In this document: piece by piece, positions 32,560 to 44,340 of the stretch
Numbering within the stretch: position 1 is the first letter of the stretch
Layout: each line of letters opens with the position of its first letter
Source: Diplonema papillatum
Taxonomy: Eukaryota; Euglenozoa; Diplonemea; Diplonemida; Diplonemidae
Length of the DNA: 64,000 nt
Direction of reading: 5' to 3'
Assembly (NCBI GenBank): GCA_030068145.1
Contig: JAPJBO010000444.1
Location: forward strand, 1-64,000
Program-made: the position numbers and the translations under genes
The notes under the pieces: model-generated
Told to the model about the DNA's origin: nothing
Databases searched by the model: none
What the model saw: the letters and a program-made list of their open reading frames with translations, nothing else

Positions 32560-33880
32560 AGATTCACCCCCAGGAACAATACCCAGCGGACTGGAAGCGC
32601 AGGCAGGCCTGGAGGGAAGCATGAGGTGAAGCAGAAGAGACAGAGGAGCGGAGAAACGGGGCCGCACCAGTGGCAGACCCGGACGTTGGGGTTAAACAAT
32701 CGAAGAAGAAGTGTAAAGACGAGGAAACACCGACTCGGGCATACCGGCCGAGAACAGCCAATCATGGAACCCAGGGCACAAGGGAGGCTACGGCGCGGTG
32801 GTGAAGTAACGAAGCTCGCTCGCTAGCATCCGGCAAGAGCCAGCATGACACATGAATTTAAAAATGATGCTTCATTTGGAAACAGCGAGGGCAGAGCAGG
32901 GCTTACGCTCCGTTTTCGGTCTCAGAGAAAATACGTGTAGTCCACATGTGGACGCGTAGAGTTCGGGGGGAAAAAAAACCTTTCCCTATGTGCGGCGGCC
33001 AAAAAAATAGTGCCACTACGGACTTGGCTGTGCAACACTTGGCGGCCTTGGTCGTTGGTGGCACTCCTCGGCCGGCCGAAAGCAAGACTTTTCCGAGCGG
33101 CTTTGGCAGATCGTGGTGTGACCTTGCGACGATGACTTCTGTGGCTTGAGAAGGTGCGCCAAGCCTTGATGCTTTAGTTTGGGAAACGGTAGCCACTTGA
33201 CCTGGCAGTACCACCGAACACGTGAAGCTTGGCTCCCGTGTAGCAGGCTTTCCCTGGTACCGTGGTCGCGGGTGTCTCTGCATTGGGTGAGGTGCGGTCA
33301 AACAGGGGGGGTGTGGTGACACGGGAAGCGGAAGAGGGGACAAGAGGAAGGGCAGCGGGTGGTGGATGAGGTTCAGAGGCGACGGCCGAGTATCGGGACT
33401 CGGCAACCGCGAGTCGTACGCGATGAGGAGCGCGATGAGGCTGACGAGTATTGTGCAGACGCCGATTCACCCGGCACTTGAGATGCACGTCAACCTGATG
33501 TCTCTCTGAGGCGGGAACATGGCCGGTCTCAACAAAAAGCCATAAATGGCGAGCCAGCAGGCTCGCCATTTAGCTTGGCCGCGAGCAGACGGCGAAGAAG
33601 GCGGCGACAAGGTGTGAGCCGTACCGCAGGCTGGGCTCCGCAAAGCTGCAACACCGAATGGCAGTTTTCAGACGTATTACCCGTCGGGATGGGCGCAAGC
33701 AGGCCCAATGGAAGCACGAAGTCAGGCAGGAGAGACGAACTGCGCAGAATGAGCGCAAGACGAGCACCAAGGGCAGACCAGGACGTTGGGACCGTGCGAA
33801 GTCAAAGAAGGAGTCCAAAAAACGAAGCAACATCACCTCATCCGACCGCACGCAATTCTATGCAGCTTTAGGATCGGGAT
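32560..33880 (+). repeat. Basic open frames from a duplicated segment inside hAT copy 2
   Basis: At 32600-32700 and again at 33690-33800 a segment around GAAGCATGAGGTGAAGCAG / GAAGCACGAAGTCAGGCAG and GACGTTGGG encodes similar Lys/Arg-rich peptides (KHEVKQKRQR, KHEVRQERR). A perfect hairpin with AAATGGCGAGCC arms lies at 33544-33571, and R1 copy 2 is at 33154-33263. No protein family is recognised. Confidence 0.4.
33154..33263 (+). repeat. Dispersed repeat family R1, copy 2
   Basis: GTGCGCCAAGCCTTGATGC through GGCTTTCCCTGGTACCG matches 9038-9160 with one short deletion. Confidence 0.7.
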
Positions 33881-34363
33881 GGACCGTATAGTGTGGTACT
33901 CATTGCGAATGACTCCCTAATGCAACAAGACATGGGGCAGCATCGCGATTGGGGCAGCATCGTGATTTCGCGTCGCCCCTGCTGGATCACGACAGGTGAG
34001 GGGTGACACCTCCCCCGGGCAGGTGGGCCTGTGACCTTTGAGATCCCTGGAATCCGGCATGTGTGCCGTTACGGGATACATGTCGGCGTCCTACTCATAG
34101 GTAGGCACTCTCACACCTCAAACACAGGGCAAACCACCAACACAACGAGACGTTCTGTCAACTCGTCGAGTGTCTGAGTGGTGAAGTAGCTCATCCGAGT
34201 GTCTGATGAACCCCCTTCGATTCGATGGTCGGCTTAGCTGACACGCCACCACTGGAGTCACCTGCCTGAGTCTTCTCTTTTCGGTCGAGCCGGCCTTTCC
34301 TGGGCCCCGTGTCCGTTCGCCGGTGAGCCCTTCCTGGGCCCCTGTCCAACGCTGGACTTCCCT

Positions 34364-34935
34364 GCATGTGGACCTACCTGTGGGTCCACAGGTGGAAGCA
34401 CATGTGGACAGTGCTCCCGCTAACGAAAAAGTGCGAGGAATTCCTCAAAAAAAAAGAGGCTCGAAAAAAGAGGGTGAGGAATTCCTCACCTTTTTCCCGT
34501 TGGTGGTATCATGTAGCCAAAGCACTGCATCACAGTCTACTCGTGGGCTGGTGGGCAGAAGTCTGGGGCTGCCACAGGGGCTGGAGCCGAGAAAGAGAGT
34601 CGAGGATCAGAAGCAGCCCCGGATTTGTTGGCAGATTCTCTCCGAGTCGACACAAGTGCCTTGTTCCATGTGATCTCTGGTCTGCGTCTAATGATTTACC
34701 AGCACGCAGTGTCGAGTGGTGAAAATTTTTGGGGGGCACCAAAAAAAAAAAAACAAGCCGAAAACAGGTTTTTGAATTCCTCACCAAAAGTGAGGTTAGC
34801 GGGAGCACTGCATGTGGAGAAAAAAAAAACCCACATGTGGATTTACATGTGGATCCACATGTGGAATAACACGTGGAGAAAAAAAACCCGAAAACAATTA
34901 ACGTGTGGAAATCCACACGTTCCACACGTGGAGCG
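34364..34935. mobile_element. Small element with inverted CACATGTGG iterons
   Basis: CATGTGG/CACATG palindromes are repeated at 34364-34408 and at 34810-34865, and related CACGTGTGG forms follow to 34935. Inside them AGTGCTCCCGCTAAC (34410-34424) faces its exact inverse (34795-34809). The centre has GGAATTCCTC palindromes and no gene. Short pieces with the same palindrome occur at 4362 and 32940. Confidence 0.55.
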
Positions 34936-35598
34936 TAAGCCCTGGGGCAGAGGGTTAATCTGCTTGTACTAGGCTCCTCGGTTCCCGTAGTATCGGGGGA
35001 GTTTGAGGCAATTGCTGGCTGGTGGTCCGTTGTGTCAAGCACAACCGGGCTTGCCCTCTGGAGGCTATGGAAAATAGTGATTCCTGTCTGTCAGAGGTGT
35101 GCATTCAGCGCTGCAATGGCAAAGCACTCCGGGTACCTTCTGCGGTGGACCTACACTTTCGGTGCCGCCATACATATTTATTGGTGTTGGTTTTTACTCG
35201 GCAGGACCCTGGTGTAGTCGGTTTAGCTTGATTGCAGCGATAATCTGAAGGGGTGGTGCAAAATAAAAAATCGGACCCCCTTGAGTTTTTCCGGGTTTGT
35301 GCCGGGTTTGCACCGGGCATATGGATCACACCAGTTAGCGGTCCAAATTTGGAAAATGGGCTGAAGACCAAGCCAATGCCCTGGCCAAATCCGTGAAAAA
35401 AATAATTAATTCGTTCACGAAACAGAAATTCGCAAAATCCAGCTTCATGATCTACGTGTCAGGCAGCAGACTCCAGCAAAAATAAATGAACAAATCCCCC
35501 GGAAGCGCCCGTCTGAAAAACAATGAATTCCTTCACGAAATAACTCTTCACAAAATACAATTCCACAAGATATTACTTAATACGGACTGGAGTGCAAT

Positions 35599-38500
35599 GG
35601 TTTGTCCTGTTTTTGAGGTGTGAGAGTACCTACCTTGGTCCCCATGAGTAGGAAGCCGACATGTTTCCCGTAAACAGCACACATGCCGTCTCGACCGAAT
35701 TTTTCGACGCAAGTCTCGTCTGAAATTCTCGCAATTCGTCCGAAATTCTCGACCGAATTTTTCAACGCAAGTCTCGACCGAAATGCTCGACCGGCAATCA
35801 GTACGCACACCCAACCTATGCCACACAGGGGTTCGTTCACATCGTTCTGTTCGTTTCGTACATTGTTCTCCTCTTCGAGCAGAAGGACGCGCATGACTAG
35901 CCGGTCGTCCCGAGTCGACCACCGGGCAGCAGCTGGATCCTCACGTCACAACGGATCTATCAGGTGAGCAGCGACACCTCCCCTTTGCGAGCACAAGCCT
36001 TGTGGCATTTTGGGATGCCGTTCTGGGACTGCAAGGGCAGAACGGGCGGTGTACGGAACATGATGGCGTTACTCCGAAGCAGGGGACTTGGTTCGCATGA
36101 TCCCGCCCATGCATCGGGTCGCGCCGCCTCAGCAAGTGGACTTTTCAAACTATCTAAGAAAGAATCGCCGGAAACTCAAAAAAGGATTCAGTGATAAGGG
36201 GCGTGAGCTCGCATCCGGTTTCTTCACTCAGAGAAGCCACCTCCCCCCTATTCTTCCGAGCCTCTACGGCAATGTTGCCTTGCGACGAAGCTGGTGACGC
36301 TGCTACCCGTCCTAATTATATTTGCCGTGGTGACGCAGGCTTCACGTGAGACTTTCTTTTGGTGTGAAAGAAGCTTCCCACCATCAAGAAGTTCCACAGC
36401 AACTCACATTGTGACTTCTTCTTCCGGATAGATTCCAGTGCGTCACCTCTGCTTCACCTAAATGCGTTCAGGCTCAAACCTCAGGGACAACATTGCTCTA
36501 CGGTCATCCGGAGACTCTAACATTCCGCACAATACTCTAGAAGACCAAGAACCGAAATGTGTCGTGCTTACACGGTGGACTTCCAGCCTCAGAAGCTGGA
36601 CCTAAAGCTGGAGTTAAAAAGCTCGTCACGCGGGTGTTTTCGGGTGGACGAATCCACGCGTTTATGGTAGCCCTGCTTTTCGGGTGTGCCTCGAGGACAC
36701 TCTACAGCCGCAGCTTCAGAGGCTGGGCTCCACCGCGTACAAAAGAGTGCAGTGGCTTCGTCAATCAACACCCCACCTCCCTTTTTCACTGTTACCCGCA
36801 ATAACTTTAACTCTAAAAAAGAGCTTTAGAAGGACAACTAGAAGCACACGACACCGCACTGAAAACGAAAAAAAAAACAGAAGCCCCTGTTCCTCATCCC
36901 TTGCTTACCAAGTGCACCTTTTCCTCGTTTTTTCGGAGTTAAACCTTTTTCGACGAAGGCTTCATGAAAGCCGAACGCACTCTGACGCAGGATCGCCCCT
37001 CGACAGATGTTGAGCACATATCCATTCCAAGCACGTTCTTGCAACGACCCCCTCCTCCGTGAGAGAGGCCCTGAGCTTTTTAACTGATTACTCAGACACG
37101 GTTGTCGGGGCCTTTCCCCTCGACGGATTTACCTGTTCTCTACTAGCACGGTGGTCCTGGCTGACGAGCTACGAACAGCGGCCTGACAAACGAGACTCAC
37201 CCCACCTTTTCGTGAGAAAAAGCGAAGAATAGCCTTATTATTATACGCCGCCCTCTTTTTTTTCTATCAGATTATATGAAGCAGGGTATTAACTTCGTCT
37301 CAGATTTTCAGATTCCGTCCCATATGCTACTTTTCTGAACTCCCATCATTCCCCCTAAGAGCCTCCGAAGAAAACGTACGGTTGTGCTGCCCGTTGATGT
37401 GATATCTATCAAGCCAGGCCCAGCTCGGACTTCAACCGCCTGGTCCTCCCTTCAGTGTTCTGTAGTTCTGAAAAGCGCGTGTCGTGCCTGCGATGAAGTG
37501 TCAGCTTGCTGGAACTGTTACGAAGTCCCCAAGACTAACCCCATAACAAATTTGTTCTTGGTGTCGGTCTCGTTCGTCACAAACTTGGCTAGCCGTATTT
37601 AAGTGTGCACATATGTCTGCATCCCTTTCACTACCCGACTCCCAGCCTCAACCGTCAACCGAAGATATACCTAATACATACGTATTGTATGCTGCACTGT
37701 CAGGTCTCGCGCACGACAAACGATTGTCTCTAGGTGAATAACCATCGCACGTAGTTGTAGTCTTCAGCTTGCCCCGCCGCGGCCCACGATCACCCGTGTG
37801 CACCTGGGAAGCTTGTGAAGGAAAACAGCGTTTCTCGCAGGGAACAAATCGTTGCTTCCGGGGGGAAAAAAGAAAGAGAAGCGGGGAATACCTTCTTCCG
37901 CCAGTCGGAAACGGGGCGACAAGAAACTAGCTGCCTAGAAAAACAATAACAAGGAAGGAACCGTTTCCATTATTTGCCGAACGAACCCACGAAACCGTAC
38001 TCTGCCCAGTTCTTTTTGCAGCGGCGCGAGCTGAGGCTATCTGTCTTGAACGGGCGAATCGGTCCACGCCTAGCATTGTCCGCTTCGGGGCGACTTCAGG
38101 CTGTTGCCAACGTGCACCGCAGACTTGCGTCCGTTTTGCACGTTCGCCTGGTGTACCTTCGTTCAATTATGCCCAAACCATGAACATGATTTACAAGCGA
38201 AACCAAACCCGTCGAAAAATAAAGAAGACGCCGGAAACACAAAATAATAGCATCCAACATAATAAGATACCAAATACGAAAAAAAAGAAATCACTTGCAT
38301 CCCCGTCCCTCCACCCTGCCCCGTTTCTGTTCCGTGAACAACCAGCACTGCAATCTTCCTATTTCGACACAATCTCCCATCTCCTGCTTCGATTCCAGCG
38401 AGGACAGAAACTATACTCTGTAACGTGCACCAGCACCCTCCCTTTGCTTGTTTGCTTGTCGGCACAAGCCAACGCCGTTTCTTCTTTTTCAACTAATATA

Positions 38501-39213
38501 GAAACTACGCATGTCTTCGGTCCGAAGTGGGGCTGCATGCGGCTGGACACCCGATCAGCGCGACCTCCCTTTTTGTGTATACCGAGGGAACGATATAAGC
38601 AGAGCTGCTTCTGAGGCTGACTCCAGGGAACACAGCCACTGGTGCCAGAGAACGCTAGAACCAACTTCGTCCGCCCACTGTAGACGAAGGAAACCTCAGG
38701 AAAACTTGCTCGTACGTGCCGGGTAAGGGAGGCTGCTTGCGAGAATAAGATCGTTTGGCCCAGGCACGCTGTTAGCATTCTCTATTGCGAGTTTACTTTC
38801 ATTGTTGCATGCAAACAAGACCTGCCTTGTCCCAACTGCCAACAGGTGGCTTCAAAGGTACCGGGTTCTTGCAACACGTGACCCCCCAACGTAGAAAGGG
38901 CTGTACAAACCTATGCTTTGACCGGCTCATTATAATGGAACCGGCACAATGAGGGACTTGCGACCTGTGGTAATCTCGTGTCCATGCACGATTGCGGGAA
39001 CGTCTTTCATCAGCCCTTGGAGCATCACGGGGGTAATGGGGGATTCGCACACGGAAAAACGTACCGAATCACTTGGGTTGCCCGAAGCTATCTCCCTAGA
39101 GAGGGGAACACCCGAAGGGGCTCCAAAACGAATTGAGAAGATATCATTCGCCCCCCAGACCTGGACCTTTCACTCCAACAGAAGCCCCCCTGGTCTGGCA
39201 ATTCTGGCTATCA
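35599..39213. other. Intergenic stretch, no gene recognised
   Basis: It contains a short direct repeat TCTCGACCGAA(A)TTTT... near 35690-35790, a fragment of the dispersed repeat AGGTGAGCAGCGACACCTCC at 35962, and C/T-rich tracts. I looked for the missing last helix of the antiporter here and did not find a convincing exon. Confidence 0.4.
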
Positions 39214-39416
39214 CAGGGTCAAAACCTTGTGTCCTTTTTAAACGCTGCCGCGGGGCCGATGGACCTCAAAAAAAAATTTGGAAAACAAAAAAAATGCTCA
39301 ACTTCATCAAAAATTACTGCAGAGTTGTTCCAAATTTTTAAAATTCAAAAAAACCCAAAAATTTTCCGGATTTTTTCTTTTGGCCATTTCCAAAAAGACA
39401 CAAGGTTTTGACCCTG
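39214..39416. mobile_element. Small inverted-repeat element (MITE-like), complete copy
   Basis: 203 bp with perfect 20-bp inverted ends CAGGGTCAAAACCTTGTGTC (39214-39233; inverse at 39397-39416). The interior matches 1-192 in inverted orientation (GCCGCGGGGCCGATGGACC). No target duplication is obvious: the flanks GGCTATCA and CATGCTAT differ. Confidence 0.8.
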
Positions 39417-39439
39417 CATGCTATTCCCTTATTGCGAGC

Positions 39440-39610
39440 ACGAGTGTACCGGGGGGAGCCTTCGATGGTACTGCAAAGCTACGGGCCTACGGGTCAAGTG
39501 CTACCGATTTCCCAAACGAAACCATCAACGCGTGGTGCACATTGGGGTTTGGCGCTTGCGCTGAACACAAAAGCTCGTAGAGACGGTCAGCCACAGGGCA
39601 GAGCGCGAAT
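39440..39610 (-). repeat. Dispersed repeat family R1, copy 3
   Basis: Inverted relative to copies 1 and 2: GGGCCTACGGGTCAAGTG, GATTTCCCAAACGAAACC and GCGCTGAACACAAAAGCTCG match 8985-9110 with about 10-15% differences by eye. Confidence 0.65.
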
Positions 39611-39699
39611 CCTTTCTTGTCGTAAATTAATATTGGCTGACTCTTTCCTCTAGCGCGACCGCAGCTGAAGATTTGTCAAACCAGAGTCAAATCGCCCGT

Positions 39700-40100
39700 A
39701 GTGAGCCGTATCCCCGGGAACTGCATCGAATTTCCTGCCGCTGTCTGTCGCGACGTACCCCGGCCCACCGTGGTCTATCAGGAGGGGATGGACCTTGCGT
39801 AGGCACTAATGTCCTGGATTTGCCCCAAGTCTCTCCTACCTGCTGGTGGATACCGTACCCTCGCAGTTCATCTTTTCACGATGGAGCTGCAACAACTTCT
39901 TCGCCGGAGGATGGTCATCGGCTGTGCGTTTCTAGACATACAGTATAAACACAAACTGATTTGTTCTTCGCGTGCGTTGTTTTCTCACTCAGAACTTTGC
40001 CTGCTGTGTTTGTATGGTTTGTCGTGCAGGGGGTAGACCCGCATGACCTCACGTCCGTTCAACACGTGATGCGGTAGTTACAGCACTTGAGCATTTCCTT
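39700..40100. repeat. Exon-like fragment and dispersed repeat
   Basis: 39705-39790 reads RNCIEFPAAVCRDVPRPTVV, resembling 13555-13600. 39945-40090 is an inverted copy of the repeat at 54780-54940 and 3600-3680 (CCGCATGACCTCACGTCCG). No complete gene. Confidence 0.4.
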
Positions 40101-40559
40101 TCAGGCGCTTATGTGAAAGTATTGGTCAAGACCGTCAAGATTGTGACTCCCCGCCCCCTGGGTAAAAGGCCACGATCTTGACTACGGGGAATATTACGCC
40201 TGGGGGGTAACCTCAAGAAAAACGAAACGTGGACGCAGACTGAGTAAGTCCGCAACCGAGGCACACGAAGAAAACGTAGTTCCTTGCTCGAACTTATGCG
40301 AATCCTGCAGATGAATTAGTGCTGCTCACGATTGCGGGAGTCGGAGAAACGAGCGCGTGCGAAAAAGCGAAGAATACGAAACAAAAAAAAAGCCGTTTCG
40401 TCCAGAGCTGCGAACCAACTATTCTGCGTGGCGACGCAACACCCCCCCTGCCTCCCCCCAGCAATACAGGGCACAATCGACACTGGCGTACACTTTTGCT
40501 CGCGCATGGGCGGTCATCCTATGAGCTACCATGTTATGCCCAATGAACCCTTATTCAGA

Positions 40560-41490
40560 TCCCTGGCAAACCTGTGCTTCGTGCCCAAGCTGATGGAGAA
40601 GGGGCCCAGACGAAGAGCTGGAACACCGCACAGACTCGGCTCCGTCGGAGAAAGAAAGGAAGCCGCGCTGAAATCACTGCTTCTCTCCATGTCGGCATCG
40701 TTCATGCACTGCCATGCAAGGATGGGACGTTTTACCTGCTTCAGGCTTCGCCTTCACAGGCGATGGTGGTACTTACATTTCGGAGTCCGGTTTGTGTCTC
40801 GAAATGGGTGCCGTAACTCACAAAAGCTTCCTTCATAGCCATCGTCTCCTTGTGTTTCTATTTCCTATTTTGTCTGTTTCATTCTCATGTTACCTGGTAT
40901 GGGCGGCAAGCCCACCGAGATGTGGTGACGCTGTGGGTGAAGTCGAACCCGCTTGAGACAGTTTGTCTAAAGCGGACGTGGTCCGGGCTCGATTGCGTGG
41001 CCACGAGGTACACGCCGAAAGGACACCGGAATGCGCGCCGGTGCCAAGTGGAGGAATCTCTTGTATACCGCTGTCCACGCACTTATCCTGGACGAGTATT
41101 GCGCCTCTTGTTATGCCGCACCCATTGAGAAAATGCGAGCATCAACCTCCGGCTCAGATACATTCGTACCCTCTCTCGATGGGGGTTGGCGCCGTGCCCT
41201 CGTAGCATGGGTGGACCCGACGGCCTGCTGGTCCGGGAGTCCGGCACGCCTCTTTTTGTTCGACTACCCGACGAGTCCCATGCTTCTGCAGCTCCCAATT
41301 ACCACCGCATCCATCTGGCTGCGGTTTTCATCGTTTCCAGAGCGGCATTCCAGCGGGAAATACAATTAACGGCACCCTCGACCAACCGCAGTTCAATCGA
41401 GAGAAATTCGTGTTTGCCTTTCCCCCCCCGATGCTCGGGGGCTCCATATACTTCATGGCCGTGTCTTAGTCCTCTGTTTCAAACAGTCAA
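40560..41490 (+). CDS. Possible exons of an unidentified gene
   Basis: Short plus-strand frames look like exons: 41031-41200 (WRNLLYTAVHALILDEYCAS, SLDGGWRRALVAWVDP), and a likely last exon after the acceptor GTTTCCAG at about 41339, reading SGIPAGNTINGTLDQPQFN and EKFVFAFPPPMLGGSIYF before a stop at 41468-41470. An earlier piece (40720-40800) has GDGGTYISESGLCLEMG. I do not recognise the family, and the joins between pieces are not established. Confidence 0.3.
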
Positions 41491-42362
41491 GTTTCTTCAG
41501 GTTGCCAGTCCGACTGTTACAAGAACAGTCTCTGTTTCACCCTTTCTTTTTTTTACATCTTCTTCTGAGCTTCGGCAGTGATTCATCCAGATCAGGATCC
41601 GGGATGCACCTGACTTCATTTCCAGCCAACCAAAAAAGTACAACGAGCGAATCAAAAGGGGGGTAAACTTAGTTTTGGAAGAACTTCGCCGGGGGAGGGG
41701 GCGAGAGATGAAGCGTGCGCAAAGCATGTCCCTGAAGTGAAGGGATTTGTCTGTGCCCTTGCATTTGGGTATACGTGGGTGTGCCTTCCTGCACACTCGC
41801 AAGGTTTCAAGGCTCAAAACGACGTGGCTCGTTGCCTTTTCCCTCCGCCAAGGGCACAGTGGAATGCAGCCTGGTCGCAAGTCGGGGAGAATGGTGCTGC
41901 TCGACCGACAACCTTGCTTCTTCGGTCTGCAGTGAAGCAACTCCAGTCCTCCTATCTGTGTTTTCTCAGCCCGCCGTCTCCTATCCAGAGGTTCTTCCCA
42001 CAACTTTAGATAACCTGGGGCCCTTCCTTTTTCAAGCAGGGACGACCGTCGTCGTGGAGACATATACGGTGGTGCCCAGCCTCAGAACCTGGAGTTGAAG
42101 CTGGAGAGAAAGCGGGTGCCACACCCTCTTTTCGGGTGTGGACTTACACGCGTTTTGGTTGTAGCACGCCCTCTTTATCTCCAGCTTCCTCACCGTGTAT
42201 CTTTTCTCACAACAAAACCATCCATCTCTTTCTTTTCACTACGAGCCCGCCCCGTCGGTCGAGAGTCCGAACTTCATTTCTGGGTGCAACATCAGGCAGG
42301 ATCCGCCTGGGGTCGCTTCGCCAGGTGAAAAGTGACCACCCCTCCTCTTTTTATGTTTGGCG

Positions 42363-42725
42363 AGCCAAAGTGTACCGGGGAAAGCCTGCTATCAGCTTTT
42401 GACGGTAGTGTAGTGGACTACCGTGGCTGTAGCGGGTAACGGAGAATTAGGGTTCGATTCCGGAGAGGGAGCCTGCGAAACGGTCACCACATCTAAGGAC
42501 GGCAGCAGGTACGCAAATTGCCCAAGCCCAATAGCAACACTGCTGAGGCAACGAAGAGAAATAGCCTCGACACGTACTTAGTACGTTAGAAGCAATGGAT
42601 GATATCTAAACCTGCCAATGAACACAATTGGTGGACAAGTCTGGTGCTGCACGGGTGCAAAGCTTGGCGGTTTTGGCGGCACCGGGCGGGCCGAGACGAT
42701 TGCCGATTTCCCAAACCACAAAGAA
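42363..42725 (-). repeat. R1 repeat remnant enclosing an rRNA fragment
   Basis: The left flank GTACCGGGGAAAGCCTGCTA and the right flank GATTGCCGATTTCCCAAACC both match the R1 repeat in inverted orientation. What lies between them is not R1 but 18S rRNA sequence. Confidence 0.4.
42391..42572 (+). pseudogene. 18S rRNA fragment
   Basis: The block TTTTGACGGTAGTGTAGTGG, GGGTAACGGAGAATTAGGGT, TCGATTCCGGAGAGGGAGCC and GCAGCAGGTACGCAAATTGC is the conserved 5' domain of small-subunit rRNA (about positions 370-530 of a typical 18S). Identity is high to about 42525 and then decays. Several positions that are nearly invariant differ (for example GAAACGGTCACCACATC for GAAACGGCTACCACATC), and no further rRNA follows, so it is a fragment and not a gene. 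Confidence 0.85.
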
Positions 42726-42819
42726 AGAGACATCAAGGCGAGCACGTGACTCCGCCGACACAAGCCCGTACAACCGGCTAGCCCTTTTCAGAGGTATGTA
42801 AATTTAGGCTGGAGGTTTA

Positions 42820-42876
42820 GAAGTGAGGAGACCGTCCCTGCACTCTAACTCGTCTCTCTCTCTCTCTCTCTTTAGG
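42820..42876 (+). repeat. (TC)n-ended repeat, tail only
   Basis: GTGAGGAGACCGTCCCTGCACTCTAAC then CT units, the 3' part of the repeat seen at 4553, 26440 and 55667. Confidence 0.6.
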
Positions 42877-43085
42877 TTGGTACCTACGTGGCGTAGATGC
42901 GTAACTGCCACCTGACGCGCTACCCCTGGGGTGGGTTGATAGCGGACCATCCAACAACCGCTTATATCCCAGATCGCAAGCCCGCGACCTCGAGATAACG
43001 CGTACCCATGAGGACCAAACATCGTAAACACCCTTTGTCGACGGGAGAAGGTGACAACCTCTTATTTGGCAGCAACTTCCGCCAG

Positions 43086-43462
43086 TTTTGCCTCGGCGTC
43101 GCCTCGGTGTCGGTTCTAGTCCCCCTCGGGAGGCTATATCGTGTGGGGTGGGGGCCCAGGGGGCAACCCCTTGGCCTGGCATTGCCCGGTCCACTGACTG
43201 GCACACTTGTGCGTTGACTGCTCCACAACCTCGATTGCTCGGCATTGGCCAGAGAGCTTAAATGATGGGCAATGCCGTCCGCTGATCTTCAGCTACGAGC
43301 ACTCTATCTAGTATCAACTGGTGCGCACTGGCCGGTGGCGTCCATTGGCTGGCTCGTGTACCAGCCCGCTGGCTCGTCATTTAGACTCGCCGCCCGCTTC
43401 GCTTGTGGCAAACCACTCCCTCTCGGGCCTCCCTCGGGACTAAAACCGACGCCTCGACAAAA
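43086..43462. repeat. Imperfect inverted repeat
   Basis: GGTGTCGGTTCTAGTCCCCC followed by TCGGGAGG at 43105-43132 faces GGGCCTCCCTCGGGACTA and AAACCGACGCC at 43418-43452. No gene in the interior. The remaining sequence 42880-44327 shows nothing I can support, apart from 44040-44130, which recurs at 58305-58375. Confidence 0.5.
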
Positions 43463-44340
43463 TGAACGCTAAAAGGCAGGACCGAGCTGCGAGTTCGGTG
43501 CGCTTGCAGAGTGACGGCCTTGCACAGGGTGAAGACAAGTCAAAGAAGGTCAATGTTTGCTCACAGCTAGAACCGTTCAGCTCTACCCTCGATCCCACCC
43601 ATGTGGCATCGTCTCAAGTCTACATGCACGGCTGGACATAGACCCGGCCATGCGTACAGCACCTTTAGCTTCCGTCCAAAATGGGCCGCCCTCGGTAAGT
43701 TAACAGTAATAAATACGTGAATAGAAGTCATGACCTTCCGTGTCGCCTGCGTGCGTGCATGCGCAGATGTGCCACAATGCCTTCCCCATGAGACCCTGGT
43801 GCAGTATTCCCCATCGCGAAGTCTTAGCACTCTTGACTTGGTCCGAGTGATTCCCCCGAAGTCTTTCTGCGCCTCGGGAAACCCCCCTCAGTCCGTGAAG
43901 TCTTAAGATGGGCAAGCCAACCTTCATAGACTACATACATATCGTTACGGCATCGAGGTCGCACCGTCCCAACTCTGGCTCAAGCTTTGCATGCTGCGAT
44001 TCGCTGCACCCCCTCATTTTTGCATTTCGTTTCTGTGCAACATTTTCTTCGAAGAAGACTTGGTGCTAGCATCATTCACGCATGAGAGGCAGTGTTCTGT
44101 CTAAGCATTAAACTCGGATCCCCCCCTCTCCCGAACAATCTTCATCTTCTTCTTTCGGGCGCAACAAGCCGCCCCCGCTCTCCCCAAAAGACGCGTCTTA
44201 GGTTCTTCTTCTTTTTTTGAGCGAAACCATTTTAACCTTCCTGTTCCACTTCGTTTGGGTTCCCCTTACTCTGAATCTGACCGCTAACCCCTGGAATGCC
44301 GCGCCGCTTGTTCCACTTGTTTGTGCACACGGTGGACCGG

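Larger units (their letters stand above)
31200..35383 (+). mobile_element. hAT-type DNA transposon, copy 2 (4.2 kb, non-autonomous)
   Basis: The left end CAGGGGTGTATCCACATTTGG and right end AATGCCCTG are flanked by the exact 8-bp duplication GCCAAATC (31192-31199 and 35384-35391). The uninterrupted MITE at 26078 proves the empty site. Blocks 31205-31565, 31788-31900 and 35335-35375 align with hAT copy 1. No transposase domain is seen. It holds a CGGCTCGC hairpin (about 31580), R1 and other repeats, and an iteron unit at 34364-34935. It lies inside what should be the second intron, or just past the end, of the antiporter gene. Confidence 0.85.
31150..35594 (-). mobile_element. MITE with CACTCCAGTCCG ends, copy 2, split by a hAT-type element
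   Basis: The left part 31150-31199 (CACTCCAGTCCGCAATTAATC ...) and the right part 35384-35594 (... ACTTAATACGGACTGGAGTG) together align, inverted, with the 283-bp copy at 26078-26360. The target dinucleotide is TA on the left and CA on the right. The interruption is exactly the hAT-type element 31200-35383. Confidence 0.85.

Noticed and set aside
39206-39424. Target duplication for the CAGGGTC-ended MITE
   Set aside because: The flanking octamers GGCTATCA and CATGCTAT do not match, so superfamily assignment stays tentative.
42440-42470. GGTTCGATTCC taken as a tRNA B box
   Set aside because: It belongs to the conserved 18S rRNA block. No acceptor stem or A box surrounds it.
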